Position numbers and translations under genes: made by a program
Shown here: one piece after another, positions 42,960 through 51,091 of the stretch
Numbering within the stretch: position 1 is the stretch's first letter
Layout of the letters: each line of letters opens with the position of its first letter
Notes under the pieces: model-generated
Told to the model about the DNA's origin: nothing
The model's database searches: none
The model's input: the letters and a program-made list of their open reading frames with translations, nothing else
Source: Castellaniella sp049671645
Lineage (GTDB): Bacteria; Pseudomonadota; Gammaproteobacteria; Burkholderiales; Burkholderiaceae_B
DNA length: 64,000 nt
Assembly (NCBI RefSeq): GCF_049671645.1
Contig: NZ_JBATVG010000002.1
Span: 15,749-79,748 of the forward strand
Direction of reading: 5' to 3'

Positions 42960-43709
42960 ATGATCCGGGAAGGCATCATGAGCGGTCAGGTGGTCTGGGC
43001 GCTGGCGCAGGCGGATAGCGCCTGGCTTCGTAGCCTGGTATCCGTGGGTTGCAGGGTGATGAGTTTTCCGGATGCCCCGGCCCTGCGCCGCGCAGCGGGG
43101 CGGCCAGGGGCGGGGGAACCCGCGGCGCTGGTGCTGCTGGCCGATCTTGCCTCCAACTGCAGGGCGGCGCAGTCCGCGCGGCTGGCCTGGCCCGGCTTGA
43201 GTCTGGTGGCCTGGCATGGTCAGCAGGTGGGTCCGGAACAAGCGGCCCTGTTGTCTGCCGGGGTGGATTACGTGCTGCGGCCGGGAGACCCGACGGACTT
43301 GCTGGTGTCGGTGCTGATGGCGCTCGCCTATCGGCGTGTGCGTTTCGGGGCGACCGTGCCGCCCGGTCTCTTCGCGCAGCCGGGCCAGGCGGGGGCGGAT
43401 CTGCGGATCGGCCCATGGCGCCTGGCGGATCTGGGATGGGCCTTGGAATACGAAGACGCATTGCTGCGCCTGACCGTGTCGGAACGCGCGCTCTTGTTGT
43501 GTCTGTTTGAAGCCCCGGGTCATGTGGCCAGCCACGCCGACCTGATTGCCGCAGTGCTGCAGGTCTGGCAACCACGCCAGCAGGCCCGCATTCGCGATCC
43601 CCGGTGCCGCAGCATCATCAGCCGCCTGCGCCAGCGCGCCTGCGGGGCCGGCATGCCGGCCCCGCCCATCGAATCCTTGCGGGATTTCGGCTATGCCTGG
43701 GCTTTGTGA
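42960..43709 (+). CDS. Degenerate response regulator with OmpR/PhoB-type winged helix
   Basis: A 249-residue regulator. Residues 8-120 resemble a receiver (ALVLLADLAS at strand 3; GVDYVLRPGDPTDLLVSVL at the end), but the conserved strand-5 lysine is arginine and the acidic pocket at the N-terminus is missing, so phosphorylation is doubtful. Residues 150-248 form a trans_reg_C winged helix (LRLTVSERALLLCLFEAPGHVASHADLIAAVLQ...RSIISRLRQRA...IESLRDFGYAW). There is no neighbouring kinase. ATG 42978 with GGAAGG upstream is an alternative start. Confidence 0.75.
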   Translation: MIREGIMSGQVVWALAQADSAWLRSLVSVGCRVMSFPDAPALRRAAGRPGAGEPAALVLLADLASNCRAAQSARLAWPGLSLVAWHGQQVGPEQAALLSAGVDYVLRPGDPTDLLVSVLMALAYRRVRFGATVPPGLFAQPGQAGADLRIGPWRLADLGWALEYEDALLRLTVSERALLLCLFEAPGHVASHADLIAAVLQVWQPRQQARIRDPRCRSIISRLRQRACGAGMPAPPIESLRDFGYAWAL

Positions 43710-43745
43710 CGGCGGCGTGCGAAACCCTCCGCCTGCCAGGGCCCG

Positions 43746-44996
43746 CTAGTGATAGCGCTGTACCCCCAGATCGTCGCTGCGGATGGCGGTGGACTGGCCG
43801 GAGACAATATCGGCGATCAGGCGGCCGCTGCCGCAGGACATGGTCCAGCCCAGTGTGCCGTGGCCGGTGTTCAGGAACAGATTGTCCAGCCGGGTGCGCC
43901 CGACGATAGGGGTGCTGTCCGGGGTCTTGGGGCGCAGACCGGTCCAGAAATGCACGTCGCCGGGTGTGTAGCTGCCCGGGAACAGGTCGTTCAGGACCAT
44001 CTCCAGGGTGCGTTGGCGGCGCGGGTCCAGGTGGGTGTCGTAGCCGACGACCTCGGCCATGCCGCCCACGCGGATGCGCTGCTCGAACCGGGTCAGGGCG
44101 ATCTTGTAGGTTTCATCCAGCAAGGTGGAAACGGGCGCCCGCTCGGGGTTGGCGATGTCCACGGTGATGGAATAGCCCTTCATGGGGTAGACCGGGATGT
44201 CCACGATGCCGCGCAGCAGCAGGGGGGAATACGAACCCAGCGCCACCACGTAGGCGTCGGCCTGCAGCAGACCGGACACGCATTGCACGCCGGTGATGCG
44301 CCCGCCTGCCTGGTGCAGGGCCTGGATGGTTTCGCCATACCGGAACTGCACGCCCCGGGCTTCGGCCAATTGGGTCAGGGCGTGGGTGAAGAGCCGGCAA
44401 TCGCCCGTCTCGTCATCGGGGGTGCGCAGGCCGCCGGCCAGCTTGTGGCGCACCTGATGCAGGGCGGGTTCGTAATCCGCCAGATGGTCGCCGTCGATCA
44501 GTTCGTAGGCCACCCCGGCGTCGCTCAGGGCCTGCACGTCGCGCTGGGCGTCATCCATCTGTTTCTGGGTGCGGAATACCTGCAGCGTGCCCTGGCGGCG
44601 GCCTTCGAACTGGATGCCGGTGTCCGACTGCAATTCATGCAGGCACTGGCGGCTGTAGGCCGACAGGCGCAGCATGCGGTCTTTGTTGGCGGCGTAGCGA
44701 GCCGGCGTGCAGTTGCGCCACATGTCGAACATCCAGCGCAGCTGGAACAGGCTTCCATCGGGCCGGATGGTCAGCGGCGCGTGCTGGGTGAACAGCCATT
44801 TCAGGGCTTTCAGGGGAATACCGGGCGCCGCCCAGGGGGACGAGTAGCCGAAGGACAGTTGGCCCGCATTGCCGAAGCTGGTTTCTTCCGCAGTGCCGGA
44901 TTCCCGGTCGATGACGGTCACTTCGTGTCCCTGGCATGCCAGGTAATAGGCGCTCGTGACACCCACGACGCCGGCCCCCAAAACAAGAACCTTCAT
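43746..44996 (-). CDS. dadA: D-amino acid dehydrogenase small subunit
   Basis: A 416-residue FAD-dependent membrane-associated enzyme that oxidises D-alanine and other D-amino acids, feeding electrons to the respiratory chain. The dinucleotide motif VLGAGVVGVTSAYYLA is at residues 5-20 and the C-terminal FAD motif LFLNTGHGTLGWTMSCGSGRLIADI is intact. The length equals that of typical DadA. It is divergent from an Lrp-type regulator, which usually controls dadA in response to alanine. No dadX racemase is adjacent. Confidence 0.95.
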   Translation of the reverse strand: MKVLVLGAGVVGVTSAYYLACQGHEVTVIDRESGTAEETSFGNAGQLSFGYSSPWAAPGIPLKALKWLFTQHAPLTIRPDGSLFQLRWMFDMWRNCTPARYAANKDRMLRLSAYSRQCLHELQSDTGIQFEGRRQGTLQVFRTQKQMDDAQRDVQALSDAGVAYELIDGDHLADYEPALHQVRHKLAGGLRTPDDETGDCRLFTHALTQLAEARGVQFRYGETIQALHQAGGRITGVQCVSGLLQADAYVVALGSYSPLLLRGIVDIPVYPMKGYSITVDIANPERAPVSTLLDETYKIALTRFEQRIRVGGMAEVVGYDTHLDPRRQRTLEMVLNDLFPGSYTPGDVHFWTGLRPKTPDSTPIVGRTRLDNLFLNTGHGTLGWTMSCGSGRLIADIVSGQSTAIRSDDLGVQRYH

Positions 44997-45051
44997 GGTC
45001 GAACCTCGATAGGATTAATTTTTGATGATGATAGGCAATAATCTCAGGTGA

Positions 45052-45065
45052 TTTTTCATGAAAAA
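45052..45065. promoter_or_regulatory. TTTTTCATGAAAAA palindrome in the dadA-lrp promoter region
   Basis: A perfect 14-nt AT-rich palindrome 56 nt upstream of the dadA start, followed by a related GTTTTCATGATTTTT. AT-rich dyads of this kind are plausible Lrp-type binding sites. Confidence 0.5.
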
Positions 45066-45272
45066 ATAAGGTTTTCATGATTTTTGGCCTGTGGGGTCTA
45101 GCCAAACTATAGGTAGCAGGACAAAATGCTGGCAGGGCGCGCGCCCTGCTCCGGTTTGGTTTTTTTGCCTGTTGCAGGCTGTTTTCGCGGGCCCTTGCGC
45201 AGGCGCCCGGTTTGCCGTCCGTGCCGGATGTCGCGCCCTTGAAGGGCACGGCCCACTCTCTCAGGAAACCTC

Positions 45273-45761
45273 ATGCGTATTCAAAAAGAATCCGTTCATG
45301 CGCTGGACAAGATCGATCGTCGCATTCTGGATCTGCTGCAGCAAAATGGGCGTCTGTCCATGACGGAACTGGCGGATGCGGTCGGCCTGACCGTGACGCC
45401 GTGCATCGAGCGGGTGCGGCGCCTGGAACGTGATGGCGTCATCACAGGCTACCATGCCCGGGTGTCTCCCGCCGCGCTGGACGCGGGACTGCTGGTTTTT
45501 GTGGAAATCAGCATGTCCAGCAAGTCGGAACGCACCTTCGAGGAATTCCGCCGCGAAGTGCTGTGCGTGCCCCAAGTGCTGGAATGCCATCTGGTGTCGG
45601 GTGAATTCGACTATCTGATCAAGGCCCGCATCAAGGAAATCGGCCAATACCGCAATCTGCTGGGCAATATCCTGTTGCGGCTGCCTGGGGTGACGCAGAC
45701 CAAAAGCTGCGTGGTGATGGAAGAGGTCAAGGAGACGCTCTTCATTCCGGCGCAGCGATAG
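45273..45761 (+). CDS. lrp: Lrp/AsnC-family transcriptional regulator
   Basis: A 162-residue leucine-responsive-type regulator. The N-terminal winged HTH (LDKIDRRILDLLQQNGRLSMTELADAVGLTVTPCIERVRRLERDGVITGYHA) is followed by the RAM ligand domain (LLVFVEISMS...VLECHLVSGEFDYLIKARIKEIGQYRNLLGNILLRLPGVTQTKSCVVMEEVKE). AGGAAACC precedes the ATG. Divergent location points to control of dadA, and probably autoregulation. Confidence 0.93.
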   Translation: MRIQKESVHALDKIDRRILDLLQQNGRLSMTELADAVGLTVTPCIERVRRLERDGVITGYHARVSPAALDAGLLVFVEISMSSKSERTFEEFRREVLCVPQVLECHLVSGEFDYLIKARIKEIGQYRNLLGNILLRLPGVTQTKSCVVMEEVKETLFIPAQR

Positions 45762-45794
45762 CCAGTCGACTTCTGTCCGCGGCGTGTCGGCGGA

Positions 45795-46967
45795 TTATTC
45801 GTCGCTCTGCGGAGCGCGGGCCCGCGCCACCACCAGGTTGTCGCGGTGGATCAGTTCGGGGTCGGACAAATGCCCCAGGATATCCGCGATGCGGGCGCTG
45901 GGCTGGCGCATGATGCGCACGGTGTCGGCCGCCGAATAATTGATCAGGCCTCGGCCGCATTCCACCCCGTGTTCGTCGACGCAGGCCACCACGTCGCCGC
46001 GTTCGAAATCGCCTTCCACGTCCGTGACGCCGATGGGCAGCAGGCTGCGATGGCCCTGGGTCAAGGCGCGCACGGCGCCGGCATCCAGGGTGATGCGGCC
46101 GCGCAGGCGCAGATGGTTCACCATCCAGCGCTGGCGGGCGGACCTGACCGGCAGCACGGCCCGCAATTCGGTGCCGATGGCCTCGCCGGACGTCAGGCGC
46201 TGCAGCACGGCGGGTTCGCGCCCGGATGCGATGATGGTATGCCCGCCGCTGTTGGCGGCGCGTCTGGCGGCCAGGACTTTCGTCAGCATGCCGCCCGTGC
46301 CGATGGCGCTGCCCGACCCGCCGGCCATGGCTTCCAGGGCGGGGTCGCCTGCCTGGCCCTGGTGTATGAACCGTGCGTCGGGATGCTTGCGCGGGTCGGC
46401 GCTGTACAGGCCCGCCTGATCCGTCAGGATGACCAGCACGCGGGCTTCCACCAGATTGGTCACCAGGGCGCCCAGCGTGTCATTGTCGCCCACCCGGATT
46501 TCGTCGGTGACGACGGTGTCGTTCTCATTGACGATGGGCACGACCCCCAGGTTCAGCAGCGTCACCAGGGTGCTGCGGGCGTTCAGGTAGCGGCGCCGGT
46601 CAGCCAGGTCTTCGTGGGTCAGCAGGATCTGGGCGGTGCGGATGCCGTGGCGGGCGAAGGCCGCCTCGTAGGCCTGGATCAGGCCCATCTGGCCGACGGC
46701 TGCCGCCGCCTGCAGTTCGGACATGGCCTTGGGGCGCCGCGGCCAGCCCAGGCGGGCCATGCCTTCGGCAATCGCGCCGCTGGACACCAGAACGAGCTGG
46801 CGCCCCGCCGCGTGCAGGGCCGCGATCTGTTCGGCCCATTGAGAAACCGCCTGCAGGTCGATGCCCCGTCCTTCGTTGGTGACCAGGGATGAGCCCACTT
46901 TCAGGACCAGCCGATGGGCGTCCCGGGCGACGGAGGGAGAAAGGGCGGGCGTGGACATGCGGTTCAT
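45795..46967 (-). CDS. proB: Glutamate 5-kinase
   Basis: Phosphorylates glutamate as the first step of proline synthesis. The amino acid kinase domain (LVLKVGSSLVTNEGRG, VSSGAIAEGMARLGW, PIVNENDTVVTDEIRVGDNDTLGALVTNLVEA, GTGGMLTKVLAARRAANSGGHTIIASG) is followed by a C-terminal PUA domain (RGRITLDAGAVRALTQGHRSLLPIGVTDVEGDFERGDVV). About 390 residues from ATG 46967; an ATG at 46958 is equally possible as no ribosome-binding site distinguishes them. Linked to obgE upstream, as in many betaproteobacteria. Confidence 0.95.
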   Translation of the reverse strand: MNRMSTPALSPSVARDAHRLVLKVGSSLVTNEGRGIDLQAVSQWAEQIAALHAAGRQLVLVSSGAIAEGMARLGWPRRPKAMSELQAAAAVGQMGLIQAYEAAFARHGIRTAQILLTHEDLADRRRYLNARSTLVTLLNLGVVPIVNENDTVVTDEIRVGDNDTLGALVTNLVEARVLVILTDQAGLYSADPRKHPDARFIHQGQAGDPALEAMAGGSGSAIGTGGMLTKVLAARRAANSGGHTIIASGREPAVLQRLTSGEAIGTELRAVLPVRSARQRWMVNHLRLRGRITLDAGAVRALTQGHRSLLPIGVTDVEGDFERGDVVACVDEHGVECGRGLINYSAADTVRIMRQPSARIADILGHLSDPELIHRDNLVVARARAPQSDE

Positions 46968-47064
46968 GCCGGAATGAGCGGCGAAGGATGGGGGCTGGGC
47001 TGTCTGGCGAGGCCCGCGATGCGGGTCTCGCCAGGGGATGTTCTGGAGTTTAGCGCAGCGCCGT

Positions 47065-48168
47065 TCAGGACGGCGTCTGCCCGGGTTGCGCCTCCGGCGC
47101 GCCGGCAGTGCCTGTGAAGCGGGGGTCGTCGTCGTGCGCATGCGCGGCGCGTTGCTGTTCGTCCAGCCAGGACTGGATGGCGCCCATCAGTGACTGGGCG
47201 CCCGACCCGGTCAGGGCGGAGATCCCGAACACCGGGCCTGTCCAGTTCAGCTCGCGGCAGATGCGTTCCTGGATGGCGGCCGGGTCTTCGACCATATCCA
47301 GTTTGTTCAACACCAGCCAGCGCGGCTTGGCGGCCAGCTCGGGGCTGTAGCGCTCGAGTTCGCGCACGATGGCCTGGGCATCCTGGACAGCCTGGGCGCA
47401 GGCGTCGATGTCGGGATCGGGTGAGTACACGTCCAGCAGGTGCAGCAGCACCCGCGTGCGGCTGAGATGCCGCAGGAACTGATGCCCCAGCCCGGCGCCT
47501 TCGGACGCGCCTTCGATCAGGCCCGGGATGTCGGCGATGACGAAGCTGTGCGAGGGCGACGTGCGCACCACCCCCAGGTTCGGGTGCAGCGTGGTGAAGG
47601 GGTAATCCGCGATCTTGGGCTTGGCGTTGGAGACGCGCGTGATCAGCGTGGATTTCCCTGCGTTGGGCATGCCCAGCAGGCCGACATCCGCCAGGACCTT
47701 GAGTTCCAGCCGCAGACGGCGCTGTTCGCCTTCGCGCCCCGGAGTGAACTGGCGCGGCGCCCGGTTGGTGCTGGACTTGAAGTGCAGATTTCCCAGGCCG
47801 CCGTTGCCGCCGGCCGCCAGGGTGACCTGTTCGCCGTGGCGGTCCAGGTCGAACAGCTGTTCGCCCGTATCGGCGTCGTGGATTACGGTGCCGACCGGCA
47901 TGCGCAGGACGATGTCGGCGGCGCCGGCCCCGTATTGATCCGAGCCCCTGCCGTTTTCGCCGTTCTTCGCCCGATGCAGGCGGGCGTAGCGGTAGTCGAT
48001 CAGGGTGTTGATGTTGCGGTCGGCGATCGCCAGGATCGAGCCGCCGCGGCCGCCGTCGCCGCCATCGGGCCCGCCCATCGGGATGAATTTTTCCCGGCGG
48101 AAGCTGGCTACGCCATTGCCGCCCTTGCCGGCGACGACTTCGATGGTGGCTTCGTCTACGAATTTCAT
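47065..48168 (-). CDS. obgE: GTPase Obg/CgtA
   Basis: A 367-residue ribosome-associated GTPase. The glycine-rich Obg fold is at the N-terminus (MKFVDEATIEVVAGKGGNGVASFRREKFIPMGGPDGGDGG). The G domain follows: G1 GMPNAGKST, G3 DIPGLIEGASEGAGLGHQFL, and G4 LNKLDM. The short C-terminus is acidic/polar. It belongs to the rplU-rpmA-obgE-proB block, though a strong terminator separates it from rpmA. Confidence 0.97.
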   Translation of the reverse strand: MKFVDEATIEVVAGKGGNGVASFRREKFIPMGGPDGGDGGRGGSILAIADRNINTLIDYRYARLHRAKNGENGRGSDQYGAGAADIVLRMPVGTVIHDADTGEQLFDLDRHGEQVTLAAGGNGGLGNLHFKSSTNRAPRQFTPGREGEQRRLRLELKVLADVGLLGMPNAGKSTLITRVSNAKPKIADYPFTTLHPNLGVVRTSPSHSFVIADIPGLIEGASEGAGLGHQFLRHLSRTRVLLHLLDVYSPDPDIDACAQAVQDAQAIVRELERYSPELAAKPRWLVLNKLDMVEDPAAIQERICRELNWTGPVFGISALTGSGAQSLMGAIQSWLDEQQRAAHAHDDDPRFTGTAGAPEAQPGQTPS

Positions 48169-48184
48169 GATGAATACATTCTAA

Positions 48185-48220
48185 TGAAAAAAAAGACCCT
48201 GCTGGAGAGCAGGGCCTTTT
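48185..48220 (-). terminator. Intrinsic terminator after rpmA
   Basis: GACCCTGCT (48195-48203) pairs with AGCAGGGCC (48208-48216); on the minus strand a run of eight T follows. It separates the ribosomal protein unit from obgE. Confidence 0.9.
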
Positions 48221-48238
48221 CCCGGTTTGATGCGATGA

Positions 48239-48499
48239 TCAGTTCACCGCTTCGACCGAGACGGTGCGCTTGTTCAGCGCGCCTTTGATCGAGAACTGCA
48301 CGGTGCCGTCCACCAGGGAAAACAGCGTGTGGTCCTTGCCGATGCCGACGTTCACGCCGGGGTGAAACTGCGTGCCGCGCTGGCGGACGATGATGCCGCC
48401 AGCCAGGATCGCCTGGCCGCCGTAGACCTTCACGCCCAGTCGTTTCGATTCGGAATCGCGGCCGTTACGAGTTGAGCCGCCGCCCTTTTTGTGTGCCAT
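48239..48499 (-). CDS. rpmA: 50S ribosomal protein L27
   Basis: An 86-residue protein of the peptidyl-transferase region. The N-terminus MAHKKGGGSTRNGRDSESKRLGVKVYGGQ and the RQRGTQFHPGVNVGIGKDHTLF block are diagnostic. It is 18 nt after rplU and shares its transcript. Confidence 0.98.
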   Translation of the reverse strand: MAHKKGGGSTRNGRDSESKRLGVKVYGGQAILAGGIIVRQRGTQFHPGVNVGIGKDHTLFSLVDGTVQFSIKGALNKRTVSVEAVN

Positions 48500-48517
48500 G
48501 ATTGTGCTCCTTGAGGA

Positions 48518-48829
48518 TCAGGCCGCAACGGCGTCGATGCGGATTTCGGTGTAGTTCTGACGATGACCTTGGCGCTTTTGGTAGTGCTTGCGCCGACGCA
48601 TCTTGAAGATCTTGACCTTGTCGTGACGACCTTGCGCAAGAACAGTGGCTTTGACCGCAGCGCCAGCGACGAAGGGCGTGCCGATCTTCAGCGTTTCGCC
48701 TTCGCCGACCGACAACACCTGGTCCAGCGAGATTTCTTGCCCAATGTCAGCCGGTATCTGTTCGATTTTCAGTTTCTGGCCAGCGCAAACACGATACTGT
48801 TTGCCGCCGGTTTTTATGACCGCGTACAT
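48518..48829 (-). CDS. rplU: 50S ribosomal protein L21
   Basis: A 103-residue large-subunit protein that binds 23S rRNA. MYAVIKTGGKQYRV at the N-terminus and KIFKMRRRKHYQKRQGHRQNYTEIRI at the C-terminus are unmistakable. First gene of the rplU-rpmA unit. Confidence 0.98.
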   Translation of the reverse strand: MYAVIKTGGKQYRVCAGQKLKIEQIPADIGQEISLDQVLSVGEGETLKIGTPFVAGAAVKATVLAQGRHDKVKIFKMRRRKHYQKRQGHRQNYTEIRIDAVAA

Positions 48830-48993
48830 GGGGATTTCCTGTGAAAATTCCCGGTTTCCGGGGCGGCGTTTCTACGCGAAGCGCCTGTCTGTGCCAAAAA
48901 CCGGGGATGCCAAAAATGGCCAAGCTTTGTTAAAAGCAAGGCCAAGCCCGTCATTTTTGCAGAATTCGTCTTGCAAATCAAGAGGGTGTGGAT

Positions 48994-50220
48994 TCAGGAC
49001 CGGTAATCCGCATTGATGCTGACGTATTCGTGCGAAAAATCGCAGGTGTACACCGTATCGGCCACGCTGCCGCGCCCCAGGGCCACACGCACCAGGATTT
49101 CGGCTTCGGCCATCACGCGCTGGCCGTCCTCTTCCCGGTAGTGCGGATCGCGCCCGCCTTGGGTGGCGACCTGGACATCGCCCAGCCACAGCGTCAGCCT
49201 GGAGACGTCCAGGTCGTCGATGCCGGCGTAGCCGATGGCCGCCAGGATCCGGCCCAGATTGGGGTCGGATGCATAGAAGGCGGTCTTGACCAGGGGCGAA
49301 TGGGCGATCGCGTAGGCGACCTTCAAGGCTTCGTCCGTGGTGGCGGCCTGTTCCACGCGGATCGTCATGAACTTCGTGGCGCCTTCGGCGTCGCGCACGA
49401 TTTTCTGCGCCAGTTCGCGAGCGGCGTCGGTCAGGGCCTGGGCCAGCGGCGCGTAGCGCGGATCGTGCTCGGATTCGATGCGGGCGCCGCTGGCGCCGGT
49501 GGCGATGATGATGAAGGAATCATTGGTGGAGGTATCGCCGTCCACCGTGATGCGGTTGAAGGATTGATCGGCGATCCGGCGGGTCAGCGCTTGCAGCAGC
49601 GCGGGCGCCAGTCCGGCATCGGTGCCCAGGAACCCCAGCATGGTGGCCATGTTGGGACGGATCATGCCGGCGCCCTTGCTGATGCCGGTGATGGTGACGG
49701 TCGCGCCGCCCAGGTCCATCCGGCGGGAATGGATCTTGGGCTGGGTGTCGGTCGTCATGATGCTGTGCGCGGCTTCGAACCAGTGGTCGGGCTGCGCGTC
49801 CGCGATGGCGGCCGGCAGCGCGGCGATCAGGCGGTCGACGGGCAGGGGTTCCAGAATGACGCCGGTGGAAAAGGGCAGGATCTGGTCGGCCCGGACCTGC
49901 AGTTCGCCCGCCAGGGCGTTGCAGGTGTCCCGGGAGGCCTGCAGGCCCGGGGCGCCGGTGCCCGCATTGGCGTTGCCCGTGTTGATGACCAGGGCGCGGA
50001 TGCCGTGCTGCGCTGCCAGGTGGGCCTCGCAGACCTGGACGGGCGCGGCGCGAAACCGATTGCGCGTGAAGACGCCCGCCACCGATGCGCCTTCGTCCAG
50101 CAACAGCACGGTCAGGTCGCGGCGGTCGGCTTTGCGGATGCCGGCCTCGGCGGTGCCGATGCGGATGCCGGGGACCGGGAAAATGGCGTCGCGCGCCGGA
50201 ATGTGCAGGTTGATGGCCAT
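48994..50220 (-). CDS. argJ: Bifunctional ornithine acetyltransferase/N-acetylglutamate synthase
   Basis: A 408-residue enzyme of the acetyl cycle in arginine synthesis. The self-cleavage site lies at KGAGMIRPNMATMLGF, where the threonine of NMAT becomes the N-terminal nucleophile of the beta chain. Other landmarks are VINTGNANAGTGAPG, FSTGVILEPLPVDRL, GDTSTNDSF and the C-terminal YTCDFSHEYVSINADYRS. Monocistronic, with a terminator upstream isolating it from the MarR gene. Confidence 0.96.
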   Translation of the reverse strand: MAINLHIPARDAIFPVPGIRIGTAEAGIRKADRRDLTVLLLDEGASVAGVFTRNRFRAAPVQVCEAHLAAQHGIRALVINTGNANAGTGAPGLQASRDTCNALAGELQVRADQILPFSTGVILEPLPVDRLIAALPAAIADAQPDHWFEAAHSIMTTDTQPKIHSRRMDLGGATVTITGISKGAGMIRPNMATMLGFLGTDAGLAPALLQALTRRIADQSFNRITVDGDTSTNDSFIIIATGASGARIESEHDPRYAPLAQALTDAARELAQKIVRDAEGATKFMTIRVEQAATTDEALKVAYAIAHSPLVKTAFYASDPNLGRILAAIGYAGIDDLDVSRLTLWLGDVQVATQGGRDPHYREEDGQRVMAEAEILVRVALGRGSVADTVYTCDFSHEYVSINADYRS

Positions 50221-50270
50221 GGTGCTCGTGCGTCTGGGTTGCCTGCGCGATGCGCAGGGGGCAAAAACAA

Positions 50271-50296
50271 ACCCTCATTCTATGACGAATGAGGGT
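50271..50296 (-). terminator. Intrinsic terminator after the MarR gene
   Basis: ACCCTCATTC (50271-50280) pairs perfectly with GAATGAGGGT (50287-50296), 6-nt loop. On the minus strand TTTGTTTTTG follows. Confidence 0.85.
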
Positions 50297-50404
50297 GCTT
50301 GGGATGAAGGCCGACGGCCGGCTTGGCGGCGCCGGGGCCGTATCGCGGCGTGTGGGTGAGAGAGAGGCGCGTCCGGTGCCGGGCAGGCGCGGAAAGGCCC
50401 GGCT

Positions 50405-50935
50405 TCAGACCGCGGGCAGCCGCGCGTAGGTCGCCTGCTTCAGATCGCCCAGCAGGTCGAACAGCGTATTGCGGGCCGTCGGGGCCAGACCGCCCAGCAG
50501 CGACTGGATCCAGGTCTCGTGGGCGCGTTGCATGCGCCGATGATAACGGCGGCCTTTCAGCGTCAGGCGGATCAGGGAGCTGCGCCGGTCGCCGTCGTCT
50601 TTCATGCGTTCCACCAGGCCGTCTTTCTCGAGCTGGTCCGTGATGCCGGTCACGTTGCCATTGGTCACCATCATCAGGCGCGACAGTTCGCTCATTTTCA
50701 GACCCTTGGGCGCATGGGTCAGTTGGGACATCAGGTCAAAGCGCGGCAGGGTCGTCTGGAATTCGCTGCGCAGACGGCTGCGGACCTCGTTTTCGATCAG
50801 GGTGCAGCAGCTGAGCATGCGCAGCCACAGGCGGATATCGGCGGGTTCCTGGCCGGTGGTCCGGGTTTCCAGGTCCGGGATGCCCAATGCAACGGCGGGG
50901 TGTTGCGTGGCGGCGTAGTGGGTATAGTCGGTCAT
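50405..50935 (-). CDS. MarR-family transcriptional regulator
   Basis: A 176-residue winged-helix regulator. The recognition region is KMSELSRLMMVTNGNVTGITDQLEKDGLVERMKDDGDRRSSLIRLTLKGR, with long dimerisation helices at both ends. The N-terminal half has LRMLSCCTLIENEVRSRLRSEFQTTLPRFDLMSQL. ATG 50935 is preferred to 50965. Inducer and targets are unknown. AAGAA-N8-TTCTT at 51027-51044 upstream may be its own operator. It is not adjacent to an obvious target gene. Confidence 0.85.
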   Translation of the reverse strand: MTDYTHYAATQHPAVALGIPDLETRTTGQEPADIRLWLRMLSCCTLIENEVRSRLRSEFQTTLPRFDLMSQLTHAPKGLKMSELSRLMMVTNGNVTGITDQLEKDGLVERMKDDGDRRSSLIRLTLKGRRYHRRMQRAHETWIQSLLGGLAPTARNTLFDLLGDLKQATYARLPAV

Positions 50936-51091
50936 GGCGCGCCTTCGGGCCGCGCGGGCGGCCACGGTAATGTGATTGACGGACTTAGTTTAGGGGTCCA
51001 AGGATGGCGCGTCCTTGTCCTGGGTCAAGAAACTTGAAGTTCTTATCAATCCGCGGATCGGGGGCGCCGACAGGCGCCCCCGGAGAGGTGT

